DNA of 64,000 bases from Sulfurisphaera ohwakuensis. Its GTDB lineage: Archaea > Thermoproteota > Thermoprotei_A > Sulfolobales > Sulfolobaceae. Location: positions 124,001 through 188,000 of the forward strand of contig NZ_CP045484.1 in assembly GCF_009729055.1 (NCBI RefSeq), written 5' to 3'. Shown piece by piece: positions 25,352 to 38,077 of this stretch. Below the pieces are notes generated by a model, which had not been told where the DNA came from, did not search any database, and worked only from the letters and a program-made list of their open reading frames with translations. The first letter of the stretch is position 1; every line of letters begins with the position of its first letter. Both the position numbers and the translations under genes were made by a program.

Positions 25352-26065
25352 TTGAATATGCAAAAAGACAAGGATTTAAGATTAAGATTAACAGTAGTGG
25401 ATTTACTTAAAGAATTAAAAAATAGTTTTACGTATAAAGAACTTGCTAAAATCTTTAATATTCAAGAAAGTTTATTATGTAGATACGTTAATGGTTCTAC
25501 TATTCCAAGTGAAGTACACGCAAAAGAGATACTTGACAAGTTAAAATCAAGAGATTTCCTAGTAAAATTTTTACTCAATAAAATAATTATTCATGATGAC
25601 GGATATATTGATACTTCACGATTACTATTTTATCCAAATTTACTTAAAATATTAATTGAAATGTATTATTATAGATTTTTCGAAAATAAAGAAATAACTA
25701 AAATAGCTACTGTTGCTGTTAACGGGATTCCTTTTGCCACATTAACTGCTGAAGCTCTAGCTAAACCTCTAATAATCATAAAAAAGCATAAAGATTCTAT
25801 GTTTATTGATTATATTGATGAAAGTTTAAAGGAGGCAGATGGTGTTATAACATCTATTTTTTTAAGAAAAGATTATATTTCAAAGAATGATAAAATACTA
25901 CTTATTGATGATGTAATTAGAAGTGGTAAAACAATTACTACAGCAACAAAACTAATTAGAAAAGCCGGGGCAGATATAGTTGGAGTTTTAGTAATAGCTA
26001 GTGTTGGAAACGAATGGAGTAAACATATTAATGGGATACCAATTAAACCATTATTTGTATTATGA
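25352..26065 (+). CDS. gfcR: HTH / phosphoribosyltransferase-like regulator (GfcR/PyrE-like family)
   Basis: The 237-residue protein joins an XRE-type HTH (residues about 18-55, FTYKELAKIFNIQESLLCRY) to a type I phosphoribosyltransferase fold with the PRPP motif ILLIDDVIRSGKTITTATKL near residue 185. This is the COG0856 family; its halophile member GfcR activates sugar-degradation genes, while the Sulfolobales role is unproven. TTG at 25352 is favoured over the ATG at 25358 since GGTGAT (25340-25345) is spaced 6 nt from it. The next gene starts inside its stop codon (ATGA overlap), forming an operon with the following three genes. Confidence 0.8.
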   Translation: MNMQKDKDLRLRLTVVDLLKELKNSFTYKELAKIFNIQESLLCRYVNGSTIPSEVHAKEILDKLKSRDFLVKFLLNKIIIHDDGYIDTSRLLFYPNLLKILIEMYYYRFFENKEITKIATVAVNGIPFATLTAEALAKPLIIIKKHKDSMFIDYIDESLKEADGVITSIFLRKDYISKNDKILLIDDVIRSGKTITTATKLIRKAGADIVGVLVIASVGNEWSKHINGIPIKPLFVL

Positions 26066-26649
26066 TAGCAAGAATTCTAAAAGATGTATACGTAATAAAA
26101 GGAAATTTTAACAGTTACTTAATTATTACTAACAATCAACATGTAATTCTAATCGATAGTAGTAATGGAAATGATTCTAGTATATTAATAGAGGGAATTG
26201 AGGAAATACTATCAAGATACGATAAAAGAATAGATTATCTAATATTAACAAGTCATTACGAGGAAGTCTCTGGAGGAGCCAATTATATTTCATCTTTTCT
26301 ACAAATACCTTATATCATAGCAAGTACAGAGGATGCAATACTCATTAGAAAGGGAATAGGCAAAGAAAAATCCTATACTCCAGCTAAAGTAAATCTTGAA
26401 ATTAAGGATATTACGAAGAAAATAGAAGAGGATATTTACATAATTAAATCAAAAGCACCTACTTTAGGATCCCTTCTTGTTCTACATAAGAATATTATCT
26501 TTAGTGGAGTTAACAAGATATCAGGTATTATGAATAGGATAAATTATATATGCAACGCATATGAATGTAAAAAGGTAGAAGAGTTTTGGTTTTCGAAGAA
26601 AGATGTGACTCATGCGGAAGATTTACAGAAACAAAATACTGTGGAGTGA
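26062..26649 (+). CDS. Metallo-beta-lactamase-fold protein with degenerate metal site
   Basis: The 195-residue protein starts like an MBL-fold hydrolase: IKGNFNSYLIITNNQHVILI then DSSNG, and LILTSHYEEVSGGANYI in the position of the T-H-x-H-x-D-H-x-G-G motif. Only one of the metal ligands (the first histidine) is kept; the others are Y, E and S. A late KAPTLGSLLVLHKNIIFSG corresponds to the H/D ligand region and also lacks the histidine. It is therefore probably not a zinc hydrolase of the usual kind. It overlaps gfcR by 4 bp and the Cys-rich gene by 64 bp. Confidence 0.7.
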   Translation: MIARILKDVYVIKGNFNSYLIITNNQHVILIDSSNGNDSSILIEGIEEILSRYDKRIDYLILTSHYEEVSGGANYISSFLQIPYIIASTEDAILIRKGIGKEKSYTPAKVNLEIKDITKKIEEDIYIIKSKAPTLGSLLVLHKNIIFSGVNKISGIMNRINYICNAYECKKVEEFWFSKKDVTHAEDLQKQNTVE

Positions 26650-26771
26650 AAAAAATTAATGTTTGCGTAGACTGTTGTTTACTCTGTAACATAAGAAGTA
26701 AGTGTGAGCTTAGGGTTTGGTTTCATGACCTAGTGCCTATAATAAGTGTTAAAGGGAAAATTTCAAGATGA
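26586..26771 (+). CDS. Small cysteine-rich (zinc-ribbon-like) protein
   Basis: A 61-residue frame from a TTG carries [14 protein letters not shown], then [14 protein letters not shown]: nine cysteines in 43 residues, in CxxC pairs typical of a zinc or iron-sulfur site. It overlaps the end of the MBL-like gene by 64 bp and the start of the riboflavin reductase by 4 bp (ATGA). I do not recognise the family. The regular cysteine spacing and the coupling overlap make it likely to be translated, but the start could be further in. A start downstream of the overlap would remove the first cysteine pair. Confidence 0.55.
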   Translation: MVFEERCDSCGRFTETKYCGVKKINVCVDCCLLCNIRSKCELRVWFHDLVPIISVKGKISR

Positions 26772-27403
26772 GACCCTATATTATAATATTCAGTACTACT
26801 ACTATAGATGGTAGAATTGCCTCAAAAGACTATTATAGTGAACTAAGTTGTCCTTACGATAAAATGAGATTACATATTTTAAGAACTGAAGTTGATGCTG
26901 TATTAGTTGGTTCGAATACTGTAAGGATAGACAATCCTAAGCTTTTAGTTAAGTATGCTAAGGGAAGAAATCCTATTAGAGTTACAATAAGTGAGAGTTT
27001 AAATTTTGATCCTAATCTAAATATATTTAGCGTACCTCCTGATACAATAGTTTATACTACTTATCAAGCTTATCTAAGGAATGAAGATAAAGCAAATGAA
27101 TTAAAGAAAAAAGGAGTGAAAATAAGAGTTTTAGAAAAGCTTTCATCTTGTATAATAGCAGAAGACTTATACAATTTAGGAGTAAAAAGAATTCTAATTG
27201 AAGGAGGAGGAAGAACTATATGGAATTTTATAAAGGATAATTGCTTTGATGAGATTAGGATAACAATATCTCCTAAAATTTTCGGAAATGGTGTTTCCGT
27301 AATAAATGGAGAAGGGTTCAAAGGAATAGAAGCACCAGAGCTTAAACTTGTAGATTGCAAAATATGCGAATGTAAAAAAGAAGTTCATTTAAGATATATG
27401 AGA

Positions 27404-27409
<6 letters not shown>
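26768..27409 (+). CDS. arfC: 2,5-diamino-6-ribosylaminopyrimidinone 5'-phosphate reductase
   Basis: The 213-residue protein is the RibD C-terminal/Rib7-like reductase of archaeal riboflavin synthesis, acting before deamination. Marks are the N-terminal [12 protein letters not shown], the [20 protein letters not shown] block and the NADPH loop [14 protein letters not shown] near residue 140. Archaea encode this reductase without the deaminase domain, as here. It forms an operon end with gfcR, the MBL-like gene and the Cys-rich gene. It converges on the radical SAM gene with a 6-bp overlap. Confidence 0.9.
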
Positions 27410-29152
<1,743 letters not shown>

Positions 29153-29221
29153 ATTTACCTATCTACTACATAAAGAATTGCCTATATATAAACAATTTCA
29201 CCGTATATACCATCAATTAGG

Positions 29222-30142
29222 TTAAAACCATCCTGTAAAATTATCCCAACCAGTTTTTTTAATTATTGATTTTTTATATTCTAATACAGCACGTGAAGTT
29301 ATTCTTCCAATTACATTGGGTGAAAAACCTAGATATTCCATATAATCAATAATTTCTGAAGCATTTTCATGCTTAACGACAATCAATGTTTCAAACTCTT
29401 CACCACCATATTTAAGTAAATCATCAATCTTTATTCCATATTCATAAGTTTTCTCAATAACATTTTTCGAAAAAGGCAAATCCAGTAATTCTATGCCTTT
29501 TTTAGAACGTTCAATAATGTTATATAAAGATATTATTAGCCCATCACTTATATCAGTTGAATAATTAATTGACGAGCAATAGTTCTCAAAGAGATCCTTA
29601 ATCCTTCTATTAATAATAGGGTGCCTAATTTTATTTATTTCTGTTTCAGTAAGTTTTATTTTCCAATTATTAATATATGATAGAAAAACAATAGATGTAT
29701 ACCCAATAAAATTACTTATTATAACTAAATCATTTTCCCGGATATTTTTTACATCTTTGTAACAAATAGCCTTACCTACACCAGCTACATCTATCCACCC
29801 AATAGTAGAAGCAGAATTAAGATCACCACCTATATAGAGAGAACCATAATAATCGCTAGCATCTTTAATTCCTCTTATCATATTTTCTATCTGTGATACA
29901 TGCTTCTTTTCTATTCCTAAAGAAGATAATATAAATTTCGGAATCCCTCCTTTTGAAAAAATATCACTCATTACAGCAGTAACAGCTTTCCATCCTATGT
30001 CATAAAAGTCCATGAAATCAAAAGTATAATCAAGTTTAAAACCATCAATTTTATACATATTATTATCCTTATCTACATATACATCATCTTCCACGTAACT
30101 ATATTTCCCTATAATATTTTTTATAATTTCGTGCTCACTCAT
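29222..30142 (-). CDS. thiL: Thiamine-monophosphate kinase
   Basis: An AIRS-family ATP-dependent kinase of about 306 residues that forms thiamine diphosphate. It has the early DDVYVD, the TFDFMDFYDIGWKAVTAVMS block for substrate/ATP binding, and YIGGDLNSA and STDISDGLI acidic metal-binding motifs. The open frame extends upstream to 30184, but the first 14 residues (MVRGSSPRGG) translate the tRNA-Thr gene. The start at 30142 (MSEHEII) is 12 nt after the tRNA and is certainly better. It may be co-transcribed with, and released from, the tRNA. Confidence 0.88.
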   Translation of the reverse strand: MSEHEIIKNIIGKYSYVEDDVYVDKDNNMYKIDGFKLDYTFDFMDFYDIGWKAVTAVMSDIFSKGGIPKFILSSLGIEKKHVSQIENMIRGIKDASDYYGSLYIGGDLNSASTIGWIDVAGVGKAICYKDVKNIRENDLVIISNFIGYTSIVFLSYINNWKIKLTETEINKIRHPIINRRIKDLFENYCSSINYSTDISDGLIISLYNIIERSKKGIELLDLPFSKNVIEKTYEYGIKIDDLLKYGGEEFETLIVVKHENASEIIDYMEYLGFSPNVIGRITSRAVLEYKKSIIKKTGWDNFTGWF

Positions 30143-30153
30143 AGTAATCACAG

Positions 30154-30251
30154 AGCCGCCGCGGGGACTTGAACCCCGGACCACCGGCTTTCTTGGATCC
30201 TTCTTAGGAACCTTACGAGGCCGGCGCTCTACCAGACTGAGCTACGGCGGC
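30154..30251 (-). tRNA. tRNA-Thr(CGU) with 24-nt intron
   Basis: Acceptor GCCGCCG/CGGCGGC, discriminator T, D arm GCTC/GAGC, anticodon stem CCGGC/GCCGG, loop CTCGTA plus A (anticodon CGT) and T arm CGGGG/CCCCG. A 24-nt intron (AGGTTCC...CCAAGAA) sits at 37/38. thiL starts 12 nt downstream on the same strand. Confidence 0.93.
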
Positions 30252-30283
30252 ATATTATAATTTAGAGTATCAAAATAAAATTT

Positions 30284-31636
<1,353 letters not shown>

Positions 31637-31647
31637 GGGAGAAATTA

Positions 31648-31654
31648 TTTATAA
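31648..31654 (+). promoter_or_regulatory. TATA box of purP
   Basis: TTTATAA centred 27 nt before the purP ATG at 31678. At the usual TATA-to-start distance in Sulfolobales, transcription would begin at or next to the ATG, giving a leaderless mRNA. It lies within the first codons of the alternative upstream frame, which supports rejecting the start at 31624. Confidence 0.6.
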
Positions 31655-31677
31655 GTAGTATATGTGATTTTTTATTA

Positions 31678-32679
31678 ATGTACATACTTACGATAGGAAG
31701 TCATTCATCATTACAAATATTACATGGAGCAAAAAAAGAAGGGTTTAAAACAGCTTTAGTAACGCCAGAAAAGAGAGTAAAATTCTACAAACAATTTGCT
31801 TTCATAGATGAAGTTTATGGATACAAAAATGAAGATAAGGCAGTAGATTATATTAATGACTTTGCAAATAACGGTATACTTATCCCTCACGGGAGTTTAG
31901 TAGAATATATTGGACCCGAAAGAGTAAATAAGATAAAAACAAAAATTTTTGGAAATAGGAACCTGTTCGAATGGGAAGCCAATCAGAAAAAGAAAATGAG
32001 TTTATTAAAGAGCGCAAAAATAAAAATCCCAGAACAATTTGAAAATCCAGAAGATGTAGATAGATTAGTTATAATTAAGTTACCAGGTGCTAAGGGAGGA
32101 AAAGGTTATTTTATAGCTAGAAACAAAAGCGAAGCAAAAGAAGGTTTAAATAAATTATTAGAACAAAAAATGATAAAAAGCATAGATGAAGTAATAATCC
32201 AAGAATATGTAATAGGTGTTCCTATGTATTTTCAATTTTTCAATAGTATTATATTAAATAGATTAGAAATTATGGGTATCGATATTAGGTATGAAACAAA
32301 TATTGATGGTCTAAGAAGACTTCCACCAGATATTAAGATAGACCCAACTTTAGTTGTAATAGGTAATATACCCGCAGTAGCTAGAGAAAGTCTGTTACCC
32401 ACAGTATATGAATACGGTGAAAATTTTGCTAATACTGTAAAAGAATTGGTACCTCCAGGAATGATTGGACCTTTCTGTTTAGAATCTGTAGTAACTGATC
32501 AAGGAGACATAGTGGTATTTGAATTCTCTGGAAGAATAGTAGCTGGAACTAATCTTTATGTTAATGGAAGTCCATATAGTTGGCTTTATTGGGATGAACC
32601 CATGAGCGTTGGCAGAAGAATTGGTAGAGAGATAAAATTAGCAATAAACTCTAATAAGTTAGATCAGGTGTTAACATAA
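31678..32679 (+). CDS. purP: FAICAR synthetase PurP, first copy
   Basis: An ATP-grasp ligase of about 333 residues that formylates AICAR with formate and ATP, the archaeal replacement for PurH transformylase. Conserved pieces: [20 protein letters not shown] at the N-terminus, [38 protein letters not shown] and the metal site [16 protein letters not shown]. The frame begins at 31624, but its first 18 residues are unlike the family and span the TATA box, so I use 31678. The second copy starts one nucleotide before the end of this gene. Confidence 0.93.
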   Translation: MYILTIGSHSSLQILHGAKKEGFKTALVTPEKRVKFYKQFAFIDEVYGYKNEDKAVDYINDFANNGILIPHGSLVEYIGPERVNKIKTKIFGNRNLFEWEANQKKKMSLLKSAKIKIPEQFENPEDVDRLVIIKLPGAKGGKGYFIARNKSEAKEGLNKLLEQKMIKSIDEVIIQEYVIGVPMYFQFFNSIILNRLEIMGIDIRYETNIDGLRRLPPDIKIDPTLVVIGNIPAVARESLLPTVYEYGENFANTVKELVPPGMIGPFCLESVVTDQGDIVVFEFSGRIVAGTNLYVNGSPYSWLYWDEPMSVGRRIGREIKLAINSNKLDQVLT

Positions 32680-33725
32680 TGGTTAGAATAGCTGTTCTTG
32701 CAAGTCATTCAGCCCTTGATGTTTTCGATGGAGCGAAAGATGAAAATTTTGAGACTATAGCTCTCTGTAAAAAAGGCAGAGAAAGACCTTACTTAGAATT
32801 TAAAAGAATTGTAGATGAATGCATAATTTTAGATGATTTCAAAGAAATAGCTTCAGAAAAAATAGATAATTATTTAACTTCTAGAGACGCTATAATAATT
32901 CCTAACAGAAGTTTAGCAGTATACGTTGGTTATGATAGCATAGAAAAAATGAGAACTAAATATTTTGGAAATAGAAAGATGTTAAGATGGGAAGAAAGAA
33001 CTGGAGAAAAAAATTACTATAAAATATTAGATGAGGCTAAAATTAGAAGACCTAGAATATTTAAACCTGAAGAAGTTGATGCTACAGTTATAGTAAAATT
33101 ACCTGAAGCTAAAAGAAGAGTTGAGAGAGGATTTTTCATTGCTGTTAATAAAAAAGATTTTGATGAGAAATTAGATTCCTTAATGAAGGCCGGTATTATA
33201 GATGAAAAAAGTGTTAATGAGATGGTAATAGAAGAGTATATATTGGGTGCCCATTTTAATATAAACTATTTCTATTCACCAATTTTTAATAGAGTTGAAC
33301 TTTTAAGCATAGATAGAAGAATACAGAGCGATCTAGATTCCTTTTACAGATTACCAGCTGAAATACAGCTTAAAGTTAATAGATTGCCAAGATTTATAGA
33401 AGTAGGACATGAACCAGCTACTATAAGAGAGAGTTTACTTGAAAAAGTTTTTGAAATTGGATACGCTTTTGTAGAAGCTACAAAAAAACTAGAACCACCT
33501 GGTATAATAGGACCATTTACACTTCAAGCAATGGTTACACCAGAATTAGATTTAGTAGTATTTGATGTAGCCCCTAGAATAGGTGGCGGTACTAATGCTC
33601 ATATGGGAATAGGCAGTCAATATTCTAAACTTTATTTCGGGAAGCCTATTAGTTTAGGTAGAAGGATAGCAATTGAGATAAAAGAAGGAATAAAAAATGG
33701 AGAACTTAATAAAATTCTTACATGA
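32679..33725 (+). CDS. purP2: FAICAR synthetase PurP, second copy
   Basis: A 348-residue paralogue of the preceding gene with the same layout: [67 protein letters not shown] and [16 protein letters not shown]. The H-S/ATP-contact residues differ between copies (HGSL versus NRSL), so one may have a regulatory or altered role. The two copies overlap by one base, so both are translated from one message. Archaea often carry two or three PurP groups; which one is active here cannot be decided by eye. Confidence 0.9.
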   Translation: MVRIAVLASHSALDVFDGAKDENFETIALCKKGRERPYLEFKRIVDECIILDDFKEIASEKIDNYLTSRDAIIIPNRSLAVYVGYDSIEKMRTKYFGNRKMLRWEERTGEKNYYKILDEAKIRRPRIFKPEEVDATVIVKLPEAKRRVERGFFIAVNKKDFDEKLDSLMKAGIIDEKSVNEMVIEEYILGAHFNINYFYSPIFNRVELLSIDRRIQSDLDSFYRLPAEIQLKVNRLPRFIEVGHEPATIRESLLEKVFEIGYAFVEATKKLEPPGIIGPFTLQAMVTPELDLVVFDVAPRIGGGTNAHMGIGSQYSKLYFGKPISLGRRIAIEIKEGIKNGELNKILT

Positions 33726-33840
33726 TAATTATAACATAACTTACACATAAGACTAACTAATTTTTCAGATATCTATAATTATAAATTAGTATTAGCTAAG
33801 TTTATATATTTTTAAGAGAGATTTATCAAAACGGTGTTTT

Positions 33841-34848
33841 ATGTTAAATATCCTTGTAGGAGGATTTTTTGGCGATGAAGGTAAGGGAAAAGTTGCAGCA
33901 TACCTTTCATTGAAAGATTCCCCATCTCTTTCTGTAAGAACAGGATCAATTAACGCTGGGCATACTGTAACATATATGGGAAAACAATGGAAATTAAGAA
34001 TTATTCCCTCAGCTTTTGTAAATACAACAACATATTTAGCATTAGCTCCAGGAGCTTTAACTTCAATTGAAGTATTAATAAATGAGGCAAGAGAGACTAA
34101 CTCATTAGATCGATTGTATATAGATCCACATGTTGGTATTATAACTGAGAAGGAAATCAAGGAAGAGAGAAATGATGAATACTTAATGAAGAGAGTAGGA
34201 AGTACAGGACAAGGAGTAGGATATGCTGAAGCAAAAAGAATTCTAAGAAAATTAAAACTAGCTAAAGATTATGACATATTATCTAAATTTTTGATTAATG
34301 TTCCAAATTTAGTTATAGAGAAATTAGAAAAGAATGAGACAGTTTTAATTGAAGGCACACAAGGTTACTACTTAAGCTTATACCACGGAGAATATCCTTA
34401 TGTGACAAGTAGAAATACTTCTTCATCAGGTGTTTTAAGCGAAGTAGGCATAGGACCAAAATACGTAGACCATGTAATAGTCGTATTCAAATCCTATGTG
34501 ACAAGAGTAGGTGAGGGACCTTTAGAAGGAGAATTAGATTGGGAAGAAGCTCAAAGGCTAGGGATTGCTGAAATAGCCACAGTTACTGGGAGAAAAAGAA
34601 GAAGTGCTCCATTTAATATTAAACTTGCAAAAGAAGCAATAAGAGTTAACTCAGCTACTCAAATTGCTATAACTAAATTAGATGCATTATTTAAAGATGC
34701 TAAAGGAGTAAAAGAATATTCAAAACTTCCCCAAGAAGCTAAGAAATGGATAGAAGATATAGAGGAACAATTAAAAGTACCAATCACACTAATTGGAACT
34801 GGAGAAGACGCACTGGATATGATCGACCTGAGAAAAGAAAAGCTATGA
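33841..34848 (+). CDS. purA: Adenylosuccinate synthetase
   Basis: The 335-residue enzyme catalyses GTP-dependent formation of adenylosuccinate from IMP and aspartate. It has the P-loop [27 protein letters not shown] and the [10 protein letters not shown] block. It is about 90 residues shorter than bacterial PurA (around 430), the normal compact archaeal version. It continues the purine run purB/purP/purP2/purA. Its own TATA candidate is TTTATATATTTTT at 33800-33812. Confidence 0.95.
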   Translation: MLNILVGGFFGDEGKGKVAAYLSLKDSPSLSVRTGSINAGHTVTYMGKQWKLRIIPSAFVNTTTYLALAPGALTSIEVLINEARETNSLDRLYIDPHVGIITEKEIKEERNDEYLMKRVGSTGQGVGYAEAKRILRKLKLAKDYDILSKFLINVPNLVIEKLEKNETVLIEGTQGYYLSLYHGEYPYVTSRNTSSSGVLSEVGIGPKYVDHVIVVFKSYVTRVGEGPLEGELDWEEAQRLGIAEIATVTGRKRRSAPFNIKLAKEAIRVNSATQIAITKLDALFKDAKGVKEYSKLPQEAKKWIEDIEEQLKVPITLIGTGEDALDMIDLRKEKL

Positions 34849-34858
34849 GGTGAAATAG

Positions 34859-36259
34859 ATGTACTTTGACACTATAATAATTGGTGCCGGACCTGCTGGA
34901 TTATTTGCGGCTTATGAATTAGCAAATCTAAATAAGAATGGTGTGAAAATTCTTCTGATAGATAAAGGAACAAGGCCACTGAAACGTGTGTGCCCATTAT
35001 TAAGTCCAAAAGAGAAGTGTACCTTTTGTAATCCATGTCATATCACATACGGTATAGGTGGTGCTGGAACGTACAGTAGTGGCATAATAAATCTTAGGCC
35101 AGATATAGGTGGAGAGCTTCATGAAATTATGAGAAGTTGGGATAAAGCACAAGAGTTAATTGATTATGTAGATCAAATACTTGTTAAATTTGGAGCACCT
35201 AAAGATAGATATTTTGAACCCAACATGGAAAAAGTAAAGGAAATCCAAAGAAGGGCTGCTAAAGTTGGCGCGGAATTTATACCAATAAGACAACGTCATA
35301 TAGGAACTGATAAGACGCCTATCGTTATTGAGAATATATTAAAATATATAGAGAGCAAAAATGTGCAAGTTGCTGAACTTACTGAAGCTCTAGAAATAGA
35401 AAAGAAAGGTTCTGAATTCATTATAAAAACTGATAAGCTAGGTGAAATAGAAACTAAAACTTTATTAGTTGCCCCGGGGAGAGCTGGAGCAAAATGGTTC
35501 CTAGAGCAAGCTAAGAAATTAGGAGTTGACATGGTTCCTGGACCCCTTGACATAGGAGTCAGAGTAGAAACAGAAGCCTTTGTGATGGAAGATTTAACTA
35601 ATGCTGTATGGGATCCTAAGGTTGTTATGTATACAAGGAAGTATGATGATAAAGTAAGGACTTTCTGTGTTAATCCAGGAGGATTTGTAATGAAAGAAGT
35701 TTATGATGACGGTACCATTGGAGTTAACGGACAAACTTTTGCAGATAGAAAAAGTAAAAACATAAACTTTGCGTTCTTAACTACTATTAAACTCTCAGAT
35801 CCATTAGAAGATACCATAGAATATGGTAAAAGTATTGCTAGATTGATGACCAGATTAGGAGGAGAAAAACCAATAATTCAACGTTTAATTGATTTTGAAA
35901 AGGGAAGAAGAAGTACATGGGATAGAATTAACAGATCTACTGTTAAACCTACCTTAAGGGATGTAACACCAGGGGATATAAGCATGGGATTACCATATAG
36001 AGTAGTCAGTAATATAATTGAAGGGTTAGAAAGATTGGATAATTTAGCTCCAGGGATTTACTCGTCTAATACATTGTTATATGCACCTGAAATAAAATAT
36101 TATAGCATGAAAGCAGTAGTAGATAGTAATATGGAGACTGTAGTGGATAATTTATTTGTAGCCGGAGATGGTGTTGGATTATCTAGAGGTATAAATGTAG
36201 CTGCAGCAACTGGAATATTAGCTGCAAGAGGAATTGCAATTAAATTAGGTCTTTTATAA
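34859..36259 (+). CDS. FAD-dependent dehydrogenase of unknown substrate (COG2509 type)
   Basis: The 466-residue flavoprotein opens with the dinucleotide fold [17 protein letters not shown] and ends with the FAD ribityl site [21 protein letters not shown] cysteine group [20 protein letters not shown] near residue 45 is conserved in this family and may bind an iron-sulfur cluster or be redox active. The middle holds a FAD/substrate domain. No physiological substrate is known. It follows purA by 10 bp with the Shine-Dalgarno GAGGTGA before the ATG, so it is in the purA transcript although no purine function is known. Confidence 0.8.
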   Translation: MYFDTIIIGAGPAGLFAAYELANLNKNGVKILLIDKGTRPLKRVCPLLSPKEKCTFCNPCHITYGIGGAGTYSSGIINLRPDIGGELHEIMRSWDKAQELIDYVDQILVKFGAPKDRYFEPNMEKVKEIQRRAAKVGAEFIPIRQRHIGTDKTPIVIENILKYIESKNVQVAELTEALEIEKKGSEFIIKTDKLGEIETKTLLVAPGRAGAKWFLEQAKKLGVDMVPGPLDIGVRVETEAFVMEDLTNAVWDPKVVMYTRKYDDKVRTFCVNPGGFVMKEVYDDGTIGVNGQTFADRKSKNINFAFLTTIKLSDPLEDTIEYGKSIARLMTRLGGEKPIIQRLIDFEKGRRSTWDRINRSTVKPTLRDVTPGDISMGLPYRVVSNIIEGLERLDNLAPGIYSSNTLLYAPEIKYYSMKAVVDSNMETVVDNLFVAGDGVGLSRGINVAAATGILAARGIAIKLGLL

Positions 36260-36297
36260 ATAGTACTTTTTTAGCTTTTAGTATAATTATTTATCAT

Positions 36298-37263
36298 ATG
36301 GAGCTATCAGAAATTGATAAGAAGCTTATAATGGAGCTTGAATATCATTTTCCCTTTAATGAGAAACCTTTTAGTGAAATCTCAGAAAGGCTTGGAATTT
36401 CTGAAGAAGAGATTATAAAGAAAACTAAGGAATTACTGAGTAATGAGATTATAAAAAGAGTAGGGATGTATGTAAACTTTAGAGCTAAAGGAATGGAAGG
36501 GGCTCTAATAGCTGCTGAGATACCAATAGAAAATTTGGAAAAATATAGAAAAATTACATTAGCTATAAAAGAACTTACTCATAATTATATTAGAAACCAT
36601 CCAAAATATAATGTTTGGTTTGTATTAAAAGCTGAAAGCAAAGATAAATTGAAAGAAAATGTGAAAAAGATTCTAGAAGAAAGTAATGGTAGAGATTATG
36701 TGATTCTGTTCTCTAAAAAAACTCTTAAACTTAGCGTAAAGTACGATATAATAAGAGGTGTTTCATATAGCGAACCAGAAGAAATTCACGAAAAAATACC
36801 TACAGCTGAAGAATTAGGTATTCCGAAAGAGTTATTGAAAGACCTTTCGCTTCCATTACAGATTAGTTCAAGACCGTTCAGAAATATAGCCGAAAAATAT
36901 AATATGAAAGAAAGTGAACTAGTTGAACTAATAAAAGAACTTAAAGAAAAAGGAGTTATTAAAGATTATGGAGCGACAGTAAATGGCGATAAAGTAGGAA
37001 TTAAAGAGAATGCCATGATGCTAGTTAATTCAGATGATATAGAATCTTCTTGTTATAACCTGGCTAAAAATCTAAAGGAAGCTACACATGTTGTATTAAG
37101 AGAATCAGATAAAAAATGGGACTATTTATGCTATGCTATGATCCATGGAGCAAATAAAAAAATAATATTTGAAGTTGCAAAAAAAGGAGTCGAAATTACT
37201 AAAGCCAAGAGTTATATGCTACTATTTAGCTTAGATAATTTGAAACCTGGTATTGTAATTTAG
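36298..37263 (+). CDS. ahbAB: Siroheme decarboxylase, fused AhbA-AhbB
   Basis: A 321-residue protein with two Lrp/AsnC-like halves. The first (1-155) has [20 protein letters not shown] and the diagnostic [20 protein letters not shown]. The second (about 175-321) has the HTH-like [20 protein letters not shown] and [20 protein letters not shown] plus IHG. These are the AhbA and AhbB motifs of siroheme decarboxylase, which converts siroheme to didecarboxysiroheme in the archaeal heme pathway. In many species they are separate genes. It converges on pheA with a 38-bp overlap. An annotation as a plain Lrp regulator would be wrong. Confidence 0.8.
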   Translation: MELSEIDKKLIMELEYHFPFNEKPFSEISERLGISEEEIIKKTKELLSNEIIKRVGMYVNFRAKGMEGALIAAEIPIENLEKYRKITLAIKELTHNYIRNHPKYNVWFVLKAESKDKLKENVKKILEESNGRDYVILFSKKTLKLSVKYDIIRGVSYSEPEEIHEKIPTAEELGIPKELLKDLSLPLQISSRPFRNIAEKYNMKESELVELIKELKEKGVIKDYGATVNGDKVGIKENAMMLVNSDDIESSCYNLAKNLKEATHVVLRESDKKWDYLCYAMIHGANKKIIFEVAKKGVEITKAKSYMLLFSLDNLKPGIVI

Positions 37264-38050
37264 TAAAACTACCTTTTATTTTTAACATAGATGTTATATT
37301 TCTAATTTCCTCTAATGTTACTTTTACTTTATTGTCTTTTATATTTCCTTCAAATTCCAAGTAAAAGTAATATTGCCATGGTATACTTTTTAACGGTCTT
37401 GAATAGATCATCGTCAAATTAATGTTATTGTTATAAAATTTCTCTAAGACCTTATATAATGCACCAGGTTTATGAGGTACAGTAAACATTACCATAGTTT
37501 TATCTCCGTCTTCCATAAGTTTTTTGGATATAACAATAAATCTAGTTATATTGATACTATCATTTATATCTCTTAAAATAATTTTTAAATTATATAAATT
37601 AGCTGCATACTCTGAACATATTGCAGCAGAATATTTTTGTTTAGATGCATATAAAGCTGCAGTAGATGTACTTTCTACTGGAACAAAATTAGTAAAATTG
37701 TATTTGCTAAGTGTTTCTTTTGCCTCATTTATGGCATGAGAATGAGAATAGATAACTTCTATATCGTTTAAACTATTGACGGAAGGATTTACTGCAAGAA
37801 CTAATTTTATTTCTTTTTCTATCTCATAATTCACATAAATCTCTTCATTTTTAAATAAGTTATCTAATGTTTCATGAACAGGCCCTTCTATGCTATTTTC
37901 TATAGGTACTATCCCTATAGAATTATCTGTTATACTATTAAATACTTCCGTAATAGTTCTTTTTGGTATTTTATCTCCTTCAAAAATCTCAGCAACCTCA
38001 TTAGTGAAACTTCCTTTGGGACCTAAATAGTAAATTCCATTTGGATCAAT
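37226..38050 (-). CDS. pheA: Prephenate dehydratase, probable ATT start
   Basis: The family starts with (M)[10 protein letters not shown]...; in this frame [18 protein letters not shown] begins at 38035 and [19 protein letters not shown] follows, both upstream of the first GTG at 37834. A stop TAG lies at 38056-38054, and after it only ATT-ATT-GAT precede the fold, so the start must be ATT (38053 or 38050). The TATA box TTTATATATA (38077-38068) is about 24 nt from 38050, so the message is leaderless at that codon. C-terminal ACT domain with [13 protein letters not shown] and the phenylalanine-binding region are present; about 275 residues, as usual. The 3' end overlaps ahbAB by 38 bp. Confidence 0.82.
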   Translation of the reverse strand: MDPNGIYYLGPKGSFTNEVAEIFEGDKIPKRTITEVFNSITDNSIGIVPIENSIEGPVHETLDNLFKNEEIYVNYEIEKEIKLVLAVNPSVNSLNDIEVIYSHSHAINEAKETLSKYNFTNFVPVESTSTAALYASKQKYSAAICSEYAANLYNLKIILRDINDSINITRFIVISKKLMEDGDKTMVMFTVPHKPGALYKVLEKFYNNNINLTMIYSRPLKSIPWQYYFYLEFEGNIKDNKVKVTLEEIRNITSMLKIKGSFTKLQYQVSNYLS

Positions 38051-38067
38051 AATCTAACTTTTCTTCC

Positions 38068-38077
38068 TATATATAAA
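38068..38077 (-). promoter_or_regulatory. TATA box of pheA
   Basis: TTTATATATA on the minus strand, adjoining the ilvA stop codon. The distance to the ATT at 38050 is what a leaderless Sulfolobales promoter would show, which supports the unusual start. Confidence 0.6.

Noticed and set aside
30143-30184. N-terminal extension of thiL (MVRGSSPRGGSVIT)
   Set aside because: It is read from the tRNA-Thr 3' end; the ATG at 30142 is a proper start.
36298-37263. Lrp/AsnC transcription regulator
   Set aside because: The THNYxRxHxYNxWF signature and the doubled structure belong to siroheme decarboxylase AhbA/AhbB.
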